Under the pieces are notes generated by a model. The model had not been told where the DNA came from and made no database searches. It was given only the letters and a program-made list of their open reading frames with translations. The position numbers and the translations under genes are program-made. From NCBI GenBank assembly GCA_045636705.1, contig JAZTYA010000027.1, forward strand, positions 1 to 28,094: 28,094 bases of DNA, written 5' to 3'. Position 1 is the first letter of the stretch; each line of letters begins with the position of its first letter. The stretch is from SFWF01 sp045636705 (GTDB lineage: Bacteria > Bacillota > Clostridia > Oscillospirales > Acutalibacteraceae). Shown here in pieces: positions 6,487-13,953 of the stretch.

Positions 6487-8541
6487 CTATTCTTTATTTG
6501 CTTCTATCACCTTTTGAGCAACCGAAGCAGGAGCTTCCTCATATCTTGCAAACTCTGCCTCAAACGAGCCCATTCCCCTTGTTACCGAACGAAGCGTTGT
6601 TGGGAAATCAAAGAGTTCACTTTGAGGAACCTCTGCGGTTATTATCATATATTTGCCGTCAGGGTCCATACCAAGCACTCGACCGCGGCGCTTGTTAATG
6701 TCGCCCATTATATCGCCCGCATTGTCAGAAGGCACCTTTGCAGTCAATGTTACGACCGGCTCAAGCAAAACGGGGTTTGCTTCGGGGATGCCCGCTTTAT
6801 AAGCCAAGGATGCCGCAGTTTTAAACGCCATTTCGGAAGAGTCAACCGGATGATATGAGCCATCAAGCAGGGTGGCCTTCACGCCAACCATTGGATAGCC
6901 TGCCAAAACGCCCTGCTTTGCGCTATCTTTTAGTCCCTTTTCAACTGCAGGGAAATAGTTCTTGGGCACAGAGCCACCAAATACGGTTTCCGCAAATTCA
7001 AGCTCTTCCGTATCCCAGGGTTCAAACTCAATCCAGACGTCACCGTATTGACCGTGTCCACCCGACTGCTTTTTATATTTACCTTGAACCTTGCTCTTTT
7101 TACGAATGGTTTCGCGGTATGCAACCTTTGGAGCTTCAAAGGTTGCCTCGACACCAAACTTAGCTTTAAGCTTTGCTAAAACTGTTTCAATGTGTTGCTC
7201 GCCAAGACCTGCCAAAATCATTTCGCCTGTGGATTCCTCGTTTCCGAAGGTCAAGGTTGGGTCTTCTTCGGTAAGCTTTAAAAGGCCTGCCGCAAGTTTT
7301 TCCTCTTCGCCCTTCTTCTTCGGACTTACGGCAATTTTATAGCAAGGCTTATCAAAGTTGACACCGGGTAGTCTTATCGGTCTTGCAGGAGAACATAAGG
7401 TGTCTCCCGTGCCTGTGTTATTAAGCTTTGCGATAGCACCGATATCGCCTGCAACGATTTCCTTAGTTTCTATCTGCTTTTTACCGCAAACATAATAAAG
7501 TTTGCCTATTTTTTCCTGAGCGCCTGTGCGCATATTAAGAAGTGTCATATCAGAGGAAACCTTACCCGATATAACCTTAAAGTAAACGAGTTTGCCAACA
7601 AACGGGTCAACCACGGTTTTAAATACGGTAGCTACAGTTTGAGCATCCTCATTTACCGTAAGTTTTACCTCGTTGCCGTCATTATCAACACCGGTTTCGC
7701 CTGCAACCGTTTCTGCCCAAGGAGCAAGCCAAATAAGGCCGTTTAAAAGTTGGTCAACCGCCTGAACTTCAACAGCGCTTCCGCAGAAAACAGGAGCAAT
7801 CTCTCCTCTGCGAACGCCAGTTGCAAGTCCCATTATAAGTTCGTCAGGAGTGAAGTCCTCTCCCGAGAAATACTTTTCCATAAGTTCTTCACTTGTTTCG
7901 GCAACCGCCTCGTTCATAGCGGTACGAAGTCCCTCAAGACGATGTCCCATGTCGGGCATTGGACAAGGAACTGCTTTTTTATCCTTATATTCATACGCTC
8001 TATGTTCAACTAGGTTTATGTAGCACTGAACCTTATTGTCAACTACGTAAGGAACAACGATAGGACATACCATAGGACCAAAGGTCGCTTTTAGTTCTTC
8101 AAACACCTTATAGAAATCGGCATTCTCGTGGTCTATTTTATTAATGAAGAAAAGTTTTGCTATACCCTTTTCGGTTGCTGCATCAAAAGCCTTTTGCGCG
8201 CCTACCGTAACACCGCTTTTGCCCGATATCACGATAACCGACGAACCTGCCGCGCGGACGCCTTCCTTTACGCCTCCGGTAAAATCGAACTGTCCGGGTG
8301 TGTCGATTAAATTTATTTTAACGTCCTTCCATTCGCAAGGAACGAGGGCTGCCGAAATACTTGACTTTCTGCGGATTTCCTCAGGGTCAAAATCGCAAAC
8401 GGTGTTTCCTTCGGCTATTGTACCTAGGCGGTCAAGATTTCCCGTTAAGAAATAAGCCGCTTCGGCAAGCGAAGTCTTGCCCGACGATGCGTGACCCGTA
8501 AGCACCACATTTCGAATCTGTTTTGCAGAATAGTTTTTCAT
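6487..8541 (-). CDS. EF-G-like translational GTPase (EF-G2-type paralogue)
   Basis: A 684-residue protein collinear with elongation factor G. It has a GTPase domain with P-loop GHASSGKT (16-23), DTPG (80-83) and NKID (134-137), then domain II, the domain III/IV region (YRETI, GGHGQYGDVWIEFEP, FPAVEKG) and a C-terminal domain V (EPVVTLTAKVP, GDINKRRGRVLGM, TRGMGSFEAEF). The P-loop differs from the AHIDAGKTT of canonical EF-G, and switch I reads RRKSSISA instead of the RGITI type. Both features fit the EF-G-like/EF-G2 group rather than the essential translocase. In switch II the usual catalytic His of DTPGHVDF is Gln (DTPGQFDF), so hydrolysis may be altered. The gene is monocistronic, with its own promoter, structured leader and terminator. 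The start follows a GAGGGGAG ribosome site. The paralogue's cellular role is not established from sequence. Confidence 0.9.
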   Translation of the reverse strand: MKNYSAKQIRNVVLTGHASSGKTSLAEAAYFLTGNLDRLGTIAEGNTVCDFDPEEIRRKSSISAALVPCEWKDVKINLIDTPGQFDFTGGVKEGVRAAGSSVIVISGKSGVTVGAQKAFDAATEKGIAKLFFINKIDHENADFYKVFEELKATFGPMVCPIVVPYVVDNKVQCYINLVEHRAYEYKDKKAVPCPMPDMGHRLEGLRTAMNEAVAETSEELMEKYFSGEDFTPDELIMGLATGVRRGEIAPVFCGSAVEVQAVDQLLNGLIWLAPWAETVAGETGVDNDGNEVKLTVNEDAQTVATVFKTVVDPFVGKLVYFKVISGKVSSDMTLLNMRTGAQEKIGKLYYVCGKKQIETKEIVAGDIGAIAKLNNTGTGDTLCSPARPIRLPGVNFDKPCYKIAVSPKKKGEEEKLAAGLLKLTEEDPTLTFGNEESTGEMILAGLGEQHIETVLAKLKAKFGVEATFEAPKVAYRETIRKKSKVQGKYKKQSGGHGQYGDVWIEFEPWDTEELEFAETVFGGSVPKNYFPAVEKGLKDSAKQGVLAGYPMVGVKATLLDGSYHPVDSSEMAFKTAASLAYKAGIPEANPVLLEPVVTLTAKVPSDNAGDIMGDINKRRGRVLGMDPDGKYMIITAEVPQSELFDFPTTLRSVTRGMGSFEAEFARYEEAPASVAQKVIEANKE

Positions 8542-8564
8542 AGTTTATGCTCCCCTCTAGGTGT

Positions 8565-8642
8565 AGTCAAGGCATTTAAATTCGACATATTGCACGAAAA
8601 TTGTCGATTTTTTGGTAATTTCGCACAAAATGTATTAACTTT
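8565..8642 (-). promoter_or_regulatory. Structured 5' leader of the EF-G-like gene
   Basis: The leader runs from about 8654 to the start codon at 8541. Its 5' arm (8642-8621) and 3' arm (8585-8565) can pair over about 20 positions, 16 of them matched. An inner hairpin pairs TCGACA (8607-8602) with TGTCGA (8587-8582) and would compete for the base of the closing stem. The 3' arm contains TTTAAATGCCTTGACT, which is identical to a 16-base stretch in the arm of the element at 21549-21823, and is followed by TAGAGGGGAG, which includes the ribosome site. The alternative pairings are inferred by eye, not by folding software. Confidence 0.5.
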
Positions 8643-8660
8643 AACGCTTGGTATATAGTT

Positions 8661-8689
8661 ATAATATCACAATGTAATTCACATTTCAA
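8661..8689 (-). promoter_or_regulatory. Promoter of the EF-G-like gene, with a palindrome in the spacer
   Basis: Minus strand TTGAAA (8689-8684), a 17-bp spacer and TATTAT (8666-8661), preceded by TTGTGA. The -35 overlaps the stop codon of the upstream gerB-like gene. The spacer holds AATGTgaattACATT (8671-8685), a possible operator. Confidence 0.65.
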
Positions 8690-9561
8690 TAGTTTATTGA
8701 TAATTTTCTTATATTTTTTGCTTTTTTAAAAAACTTTATTGCCGCCAAGGTCTGCGCCACCGTGCAGACAAGTCCCGAAAAGAAACAAACGGGATAAAGA
8801 GCAATATCCATTCTGAAGAAAAGGTCGCCGAGCGATACTGTGCCTACCGCCCTTGCATAAGGGAAGGTAAGCTCGCTTGCAAACCCTGCACCGAATATGA
8901 GAATGGTGTGCACTATACAAAGTGTCAAAAAGGTCGCCCCTATTGTTCCGCCAACTATTACCGAAGAAGGTTTTTCTATGCAAAGTGCTACTAACGGTAA
9001 AACGGTAGAAAAGAAAGATATAAATAAAAACTCGAATATTTTATTTGGACTAGCGGAACTTAAAAAGGAATCTACCGTTAAATATTTTACGCTCATATAG
9101 GGTGTCGAAAAGAGAAAGATTAAAAGGGTTAAGCCAAAAACTACGGGAAAAAGAATTAAAGCGAATTTTGTTAAGACCCCGTTTCTTGAAGAAACTACTG
9201 CCAATACCGTAAGAATAAGGGTTAAAATAACAAATCCCGTTTTTAGTTTTTCTGCTAAGATGTTTATGCAGATTTCACTTAACGAAACGAGCGAGAAAAA
9301 AGCGAAAATCAAAGAGAGCATACCCGAAAGGATAAACACTATCGACCAAGCATTTTTAAATTTTTCCTTTATTTCAAAGGTTTTAAGCCAAAGGGCAAAT
9401 TTTATGGATAAGCAAAAGAGCAAAGCCGTTAATATTAGTCCTAAAACGGAACTTATAAAATCCTCTCCGTTTATAGAAGAAAATTTAAAAACAAAGGCGC
9501 CGTTACCAAATACGGTTAGCGCCGCTAATGCTATATACGATTTGTTATCCTTTATTTTCAA
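8686..9561 (-). CDS. gerAB: Spore germinant receptor subunit B (GerAB-type permease)
   Basis: A 291-residue membrane protein with about eight hydrophobic segments (roughly 8-25, 35-57, 71-102, 108-125, 132-152, 173-195, 201-227, 247-280). It is the integral-membrane subunit of GerA-type germinant receptors in the spore inner membrane, related to amino-acid/polyamine permeases. The recognisable end is FPYARAV...LGDLFFRMD followed by a last helix. It is shorter than the roughly 360 residues typical of the family, with tight loops. The ATG overlaps the stop of the upstream gerC by 4 bp (ATGA), so translation is probably coupled. It is the third gene of a gerA-gerC-gerB operon. Identification rests largely on context plus weak motifs; in this setting it is confident. 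Confidence 0.85.
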   Translation of the reverse strand: MKIKDNKSYIALAALTVFGNGAFVFKFSSINGEDFISSVLGLILTALLFCLSIKFALWLKTFEIKEKFKNAWSIVFILSGMLSLIFAFFSLVSLSEICINILAEKLKTGFVILTLILTVLAVVSSRNGVLTKFALILFPVVFGLTLLIFLFSTPYMSVKYLTVDSFLSSASPNKIFEFLFISFFSTVLPLVALCIEKPSSVIVGGTIGATFLTLCIVHTILIFGAGFASELTFPYARAVGTVSLGDLFFRMDIALYPVCFFSGLVCTVAQTLAAIKFFKKAKNIRKLSINY

Positions 9562-10457
9562 TTAAGGGGCTCCCCTTTTACATTTATTTTTTTAACGTCC
9601 TTTTTCAAAAAAAGATTTACACCTTTTTTTAGCATTGCATTTAAAAAACTTTCAAGCTCGGTTACTATTTCTTTATTTTCAAGATTTATTTCAAGCGTAA
9701 GGGTTTCGTCCTCTGTTTTTACCTCTTTTAGCCTAGTCGGACGAAGTGTTTCAACCTTGTCTTTTATTTCTATTCTGCCACCCTTGTAAACATTCCTTGC
9801 CATAGCGTAATAGATGCTTTCCTTTGCGTTTAGTTTAAGTTTCGGTGCGTCGTCTAAATAAACTACCATTTGTTCGGCTAGCAGCTTTTCATCTGCCAAG
9901 GTAACCTTTGGCAATGCAAAGATATTCTCCTCCTGTTTTCTTGCGGTAATAATTTCGTACACTTTTGTGTGTCCGCTATACCCAAAGCTTTCGGCCCTGT
10001 TTTTAAGAAGATAGGCAAGCGAATAACCCACCGACGGATTAGAGTCGGTTTTAGCCGTCAGCACTCTACCGTTTTCTACGTAAACGACATAAGCCGAAAA
10101 GGATATTTCTCCTTTTTTAAGGTAGGCAAAGACGTCGTTTATTTGATTCTTAGTAAGACTTTTATCAAGCAACACGACTGCGCAATGTTCAAGAAAAAGC
10201 GGTTTTGCAAGGGATGCGGAAAGTCTGCTTATCGAGGCCTCTACCCCTTTCCCTGACGCCTTTTGAGTTTTTGCCGAATAACCCGAAACCGTATCGGTAT
10301 CCAAAACCGATATATACTCGGCCGTTGTAAGAATGTTGCCGTCATCATTTTCAAAACAAAGAGCCGACACCAAAAAGGTTTTATCGGGTTCTCTGGCGCA
10401 AGATGATAGCAAAAATGATACTAAAACTGTCATTAAAATTAGGTTTATTTTTTTCAT
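9558..10457 (-). CDS. gerAC: Spore germinant receptor subunit C (Ger(x)C lipoprotein)
   Basis: A 299-residue lipoprotein. The signal peptide ends in the lipobox LSSC, with the lipidated cysteine at residue 20. The mature N-terminus (EPDKTFLVSALCFENDDG) corresponds to the usual Ger(x)C start, where an early strand is followed by a conserved interior segment. The C-terminal part (LTLEINLENKEIVTELESFLNAMLKKG) fits the Ger(x)C C-terminal domain. The family normally has about 350-400 residues, so this is a compact form; the loss seems spread over the protein with a shortened C-terminus. The gene starts one base after the gerA stop and overlaps gerB by 4 bp. GerC subunits are anchored to the outer face of the spore inner membrane and are needed for receptor function in Bacillus. 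Confidence 0.88.
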   Translation of the reverse strand: MKKINLILMTVLVSFLLSSCAREPDKTFLVSALCFENDDGNILTTAEYISVLDTDTVSGYSAKTQKASGKGVEASISRLSASLAKPLFLEHCAVVLLDKSLTKNQINDVFAYLKKGEISFSAYVVYVENGRVLTAKTDSNPSVGYSLAYLLKNRAESFGYSGHTKVYEIITARKQEENIFALPKVTLADEKLLAEQMVVYLDDAPKLKLNAKESIYYAMARNVYKGGRIEIKDKVETLRPTRLKEVKTEDETLTLEINLENKEIVTELESFLNAMLKKGVNLFLKKDVKKINVKGEPLN

Positions 10458-10458
10458 A

Positions 10459-11910
10459 CTATTTCTTTCTTATATTATTTTTGTGTGAAAAAACAGGTCG
10501 GTTTCGCATTCTTGTCCAAGAGGTGCGGTAAAGCACGTCCTTTAAGCCTTGGGTTGTCGGTTCTTCTAACGATATTGTTTCCGAAACCAAGAAAGAATCC
10601 AAAGACAAAACGTGAATTAAGGTAATTGTAAACGCAATTAAAAGTCCGTACATTCCGCCTAGCGAAGAAAAGAGAACAAAAATTATTCTTAAATAAAACA
10701 CCGCCGTTTTAAGTCTTGGTATCATTAGTCCCGATATGCCCGAAAGCGCTACTGCTATAAGCATTGGTGCACTTATGATTTTGGCATCGACCGCCGCTTG
10801 GCCGATAACCAGCCCTCCGACAATGCTTAAAGCATGTCCGACGCTTTGTGGCATACGAAGTCCCGTTTCACGAAGAATTTCAAAAATGAATATTAAAAGC
10901 AGACACTCGCTTAAGGAAGAAAAAGGCACTCCGCCTCGACTTTCGGCTACCGATATTGCAAAAGAGGTGGGAATTAGCTCAAAATGAAATCGCACGAGAG
11001 ATATAAATATTGCAGGAATGCTCACGCTTAAAAAGAAGCATACCATTCTTATAATTCTGGCAGCAGAGGCTAATTTATAATTAATGTAATAGTCCTCGTC
11101 CGACTGAAAATTTTCTGAAAAAAGGTATGGCAAGGTCATTACAACGGGTGTTCCGTCAACAATAAGTGCTATTCTGCCCTCTAAAAGTCTTGCGGCAACC
11201 ACGTCGGGTCGTTCGGTAGTACCGGTCGTTTTAAATAGCGAGCCCTTGCGGTCTCGGATTAGCTCGTTTATATAGTTGGTATCGAGTATGCCGTCTATAT
11301 CAATTTTTAAAAGTCGATTTTTTAATTCCTTTAAAAGCTTTTCGTCAACCAAAGAATCAAGATAGCAGATAAAGACTATCGTGTTGGTTCTTTTGCCTAC
11401 CCTTATCATCTCGGAGCAAAAATCAGGGGTTAAAAGCTTTCTTCTGATTAGCGCTAAATTAAACATTGCCGCTTCATCGAAGCCTTCACGAGGACCCGAC
11501 AGTACCCTTTCATCCTCGGGTTCGGAAATTCCTCTCGTTCTCCACCCTTTTGTGTTTATTAAAAGAGCTTTTTGCGACTTTTCAATAAGCAAAAGGGTGT
11601 CGCCGTAAAGCATTCCGCTTATCATTTCGTTTAGATTTTCTAAAACCTTTACCTCGCCTGAATAAAGCACGTCCTCGGCTAAAAAGGTTTCTCTTGGCTT
11701 TAGGTTGTTTTTATTCTCCGCTAACACAAGCGGTCTTACTATTGCCTGATTAATAATTTCGGTGTTGACCATTCCGTCAAAATAGAGAATTGCGCAACCA
11801 AACCCTAATTTTGTTCCGATTTTTTTATATCTTAAGACCGAATCTTTTGAAAAAATATCCTTTAATATTTCCAAGTTTTCATCCAAGTTTAAGCCAAGCT
11901 TTTTCTCCAT
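10459..11910 (-). CDS. gerAA: Spore germinant receptor subunit A (GerA family)
   Basis: A 483-residue protein of the GerA/SpoVAF family. The soluble N-terminal region (about 1-265) has the LxxNLEILKDIF start, the VVAARLLEGRIALIVDGTPVVMTLP stretch and the hallmark PYLFSENFQSDEDYY. A membrane domain follows with helices around FLSVSIPAIFISLVRFH, LIFIFEILRETGLRMP, SIVGGLVIGQAAV and later. GerA subunits oligomerise into a germinant-gated cation channel. The ATG at 11910 is preferred over one at 11922: GGTGAT sits 4 bp before 11910 and nothing suitable precedes 11922, and a possible forespore promoter would start transcription near 11919. It is the first gene of the gerA-gerC-gerB operon, divergent from a SleC-like unit. 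The germinant is not readable. Confidence 0.93.
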   Translation of the reverse strand: MEKKLGLNLDENLEILKDIFSKDSVLRYKKIGTKLGFGCAILYFDGMVNTEIINQAIVRPLVLAENKNNLKPRETFLAEDVLYSGEVKVLENLNEMISGMLYGDTLLLIEKSQKALLINTKGWRTRGISEPEDERVLSGPREGFDEAAMFNLALIRRKLLTPDFCSEMIRVGKRTNTIVFICYLDSLVDEKLLKELKNRLLKIDIDGILDTNYINELIRDRKGSLFKTTGTTERPDVVAARLLEGRIALIVDGTPVVMTLPYLFSENFQSDEDYYINYKLASAARIIRMVCFFLSVSIPAIFISLVRFHFELIPTSFAISVAESRGGVPFSSLSECLLLIFIFEILRETGLRMPQSVGHALSIVGGLVIGQAAVDAKIISAPMLIAVALSGISGLMIPRLKTAVFYLRIIFVLFSSLGGMYGLLIAFTITLIHVLSLDSFLVSETISLEEPTTQGLKDVLYRTSWTRMRNRPVFSHKNNIRKK

Positions 11911-11925
11911 TCTTATCACCATTTA

Positions 11926-11956
11926 TATTATCTGCCTAAAGTTTTGTAACTATTCT
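11926..11956 (-). promoter_or_regulatory. Possible sigma-G/sigma-F-like promoter of the ger operon
   Basis: Minus strand AGAATA (11956-11951), an 18-bp spacer and GATAATA (11932-11926). This resembles the forespore consensus (xHATR / CATnnTA) in its ATA core, but the first -10 base is G rather than C. Forespore expression is expected for ger operons. No good sigma-A promoter is seen in the gap. On the opposite strand, CATAAAAT (11969-11976) could be a -10 of a mother-cell sigma factor for the plus-strand gene, but its -35 is not convincing. Confidence 0.3.
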
Positions 11957-11998
11957 TAGGATTTGCTTCATAAAATGTATTTGAAAGGAGTAGGTTTA

Positions 11999-12556
11999 AT
12001 GGACAAATCTCTATTTGAAAAATACATAAACGAAATGAAGGAGTTGCAAAAAAGGTCAGCATTGCCGGTTTCTTATCCTCTTCCCGCTTTAGCTGAAAGA
12101 GAAGAAGCTACCGAACTTGAAAAAGAAGAAGAGCCACTATATACCGAAAAGATAACCGAGACCGACCAAATGGAAGGCATAGGATATCTTTTGGTAAACG
12201 TCACCTCGGTAAACGACCTTTATCCCGTTCCTAATGCTAAAGTAACAGTTTTCACAGGGGACTCAAAAACCAAAAAAATCTTTGCAGAAGGTCTTACCGA
12301 CATAAGCGGTAAAGCAGGACCTTTTTTACTTAAAGCGCCCGGTATCGAATATTCCGAAAGCCCAAACAACAGTTCATCCGCCTTTGCAAATTATAATATT
12401 TTAACCTCTGCAGAAGGCTTTACCGACACAATACATCTGGGGGTTCAGATTTTTGATAAGGTAACCTCTATCCAAAAGGTAAATCTTCTCGCTTCTCTTG
12501 ATAATAACGAGAACCAAACGATAATAATTAATGAACTAAATAAGGAGGAGATATAA
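11999..12556 (+). CDS. SleC-prodomain-like beta-sandwich protein
   Basis: A 185-residue protein starting at ATG 11999 behind GAAAGGAGTAGGTTTA; an upstream TTG in the same frame lacks a ribosome site. Residues 1-55 are charged and probably flexible or helical (KYINEMKELQKR, then EEATELEKEEE). Residues 60-172 form a transthyretin/carboxypeptidase-regulatory-like domain: GYLLVNVTSVNDLYPVPNAKVTV, then GLTDISGKAG, FANYNILTSAEGF and LGVQIFDKVTSIQKVNL. From memory, that last pattern is typical of the N-terminal (pre/pro) region of clostridial SleC cortex-lytic enzymes, which precedes the SpoIID-like catalytic region in one polypeptide. Here it is a separate gene one base ahead of the catalytic partner, with the partner's ribosome site inside its last codons. 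No signal peptide is visible, as expected for a protein made in the mother cell. Function as a chaperone or inhibitor of the partner is an inference. Confidence 0.7.
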   Translation: MDKSLFEKYINEMKELQKRSALPVSYPLPALAEREEATELEKEEEPLYTEKITETDQMEGIGYLLVNVTSVNDLYPVPNAKVTVFTGDSKTKKIFAEGLTDISGKAGPFLLKAPGIEYSESPNNSSSAFANYNILTSAEGFTDTIHLGVQIFDKVTSIQKVNLLASLDNNENQTIIINELNKEEI

Positions 12557-12557
12557 A

Positions 12558-13919
12558 ATGGCTCCTACCACTACTCCGGTTATTCCAGAAACCATCCGCG
12601 TACATTTAGGCGCTCCCGGTTCCAATGCCAAAACCGTAACGGTGCCCTTTGTGGATTACATAAAAAACGTTGTTTCAAGTGAAATATATCCGACCTGGCC
12701 CGAAGAGGCAATTAGGGCAAACGTCTATGCCATAACCACCTATGCTCTAAATAGAATTTATACCGAGTGGTATCCGTCCCGAGGATATGATTTTGATATT
12801 ACAAATTCCACAAGGTACGACCAAGCCTTTGTCCCCGACCGAGATATTTTTGAAAACGTAAGTCGTATAGTAGATGAGCTTTTTAATGATTACGTTGTAA
12901 AACAGGGTACGGTTAATCCTCTATTCACTCAGTTTTGCAACGGCACAACCTCAACCTGTGACGGACTGTCTCAATGGGGCACTGTGGCTCTTGCCAACGA
13001 GGGACTTACCCCTTATGAAATTTTGAGCAGATATTACGGTTCTGATATTAATATAGTAACCGACGCTCCTGTTGCCAGTATACCCGAGTCCTTCCCAGGC
13101 AACTTAATGCTTGGCGATGCTGGTAACGAGGTTGAAATTTTGCAAGAACAGTTAAACCGCATTGGAAAAAACTACCCCGCTATTCCCAAAATTCCCGTCC
13201 CCAGCGGTTATTTTGACATAAGCACACAAAACGCAGTAAAGGCCTTTCAGGAAATATTCAACCTAAGTGCTACGGGAATTGTTGATAAGGCAACCTGGTA
13301 CAGTATTAAAAGATACTATACAGGGGTTAAAAATTTAGCCGAGCTTGTAAGCGAAGGCGTTACCTTACAAGAAGCCGCTCTTCCCTTTATTACCGAATTT
13401 GGTGTCGGCACCACAGGAGAAGAGGTAAGACTAATACAGTATTATCTTGCCGTTATAGGCTATTTTAACGGAGCCATTCCGCTAATTAGCATTAGCGGCA
13501 CCTATGATGCTCCAACCCTTGACGCCGTAACCGCTTTTCAAACCTTTTACGGTCTTAATCCTACGGGAATAGTTGATGAGGCTACTTGGAATCTTTTAAA
13601 GGACATTTATATAGAAACCATCAACACCCTTCCCGACACCTTCTACGGCGATAGAGCAAAGCTCTTCCCCGGTTATTTTTTAGCCGAAGGAATGCAAAAC
13701 GAGGACGTCGAGGACCTGCAAACCTATTTATCCTTTATAGCCGACTTTTATAGCGGCATTCCGAAAATCCCCGTTACGGGATATTTTGGCAGTCAGACAA
13801 GAGAAGCCGTAACGATTTTTCAACGTCTTTTCGGCATAACCGCTAACGGAATTGTCGGGGCTAACACCTGGAACGCTATTGCTGCTCAATATGATTTTCT
13901 TAAGGAAACGGCTCTATAA
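12558..13919 (+). CDS. sleC: SleC-like spore cortex-lytic enzyme: SpoIID-type domain plus three peptidoglycan-binding domains
   Basis: A 453-residue protein. Residues 14-165 match the SpoIID/LytB-type lytic transglycosylase domain as found in SleC: VPFVDYIKNVVSSEIYPTWPEEAIRA with the likely catalytic Glu42, then LNRIYTEWY, FTQFCNGTTSTCDGLSQWG and YEILSRYYGSDI. Cys127 and Cys134 lie where SpoIID-type enzymes often carry metal-ligand cysteines. Three PF01471-type peptidoglycan-binding repeats follow at about 182-250, 283-347 and 374-441, each with the GxxVxxLQ...GxxxxxTxxAVxxFQ...TGIVxxxTW pattern. SleC depolymerises spore cortex during germination in Clostridia, which fits the neighbouring germinant receptor. 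SleC usually starts with a pro-region that is removed by Csp proteases; that region is absent here and seems to be encoded by the preceding gene. AAGGAGGAG lies 6 bp before the ATG. The two genes are in different frames with a 1-bp gap, so translation is probably coupled. Confidence 0.8.
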   Translation: MAPTTTPVIPETIRVHLGAPGSNAKTVTVPFVDYIKNVVSSEIYPTWPEEAIRANVYAITTYALNRIYTEWYPSRGYDFDITNSTRYDQAFVPDRDIFENVSRIVDELFNDYVVKQGTVNPLFTQFCNGTTSTCDGLSQWGTVALANEGLTPYEILSRYYGSDINIVTDAPVASIPESFPGNLMLGDAGNEVEILQEQLNRIGKNYPAIPKIPVPSGYFDISTQNAVKAFQEIFNLSATGIVDKATWYSIKRYYTGVKNLAELVSEGVTLQEAALPFITEFGVGTTGEEVRLIQYYLAVIGYFNGAIPLISISGTYDAPTLDAVTAFQTFYGLNPTGIVDEATWNLLKDIYIETINTLPDTFYGDRAKLFPGYFLAEGMQNEDVEDLQTYLSFIADFYSGIPKIPVTGYFGSQTREAVTIFQRLFGITANGIVGANTWNAIAAQYDFLKETAL

Positions 13920-13924
13920 AAAAT

Positions 13925-13953
13925 AAAAAAGCACTTTTTTAAAGTGCTTTTTT
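13925..13953. terminator. Bidirectional terminator between sleC-like gene and radC
   Basis: A perfect 13-bp stem AAAAAAGCACTTT/AAAGTGCTTTTTT with a TTT loop. It yields a T-run on either strand and lies between two convergent stop codons (13919 and 13954). Confidence 0.95.

Noticed and set aside
12540..12570. Programmed frameshift joining the two SleC-like genes
   Set aside because: No slippery sequence is seen; a clean stop codon, a strong AAGGAGGAG and an ATG support two separate proteins.
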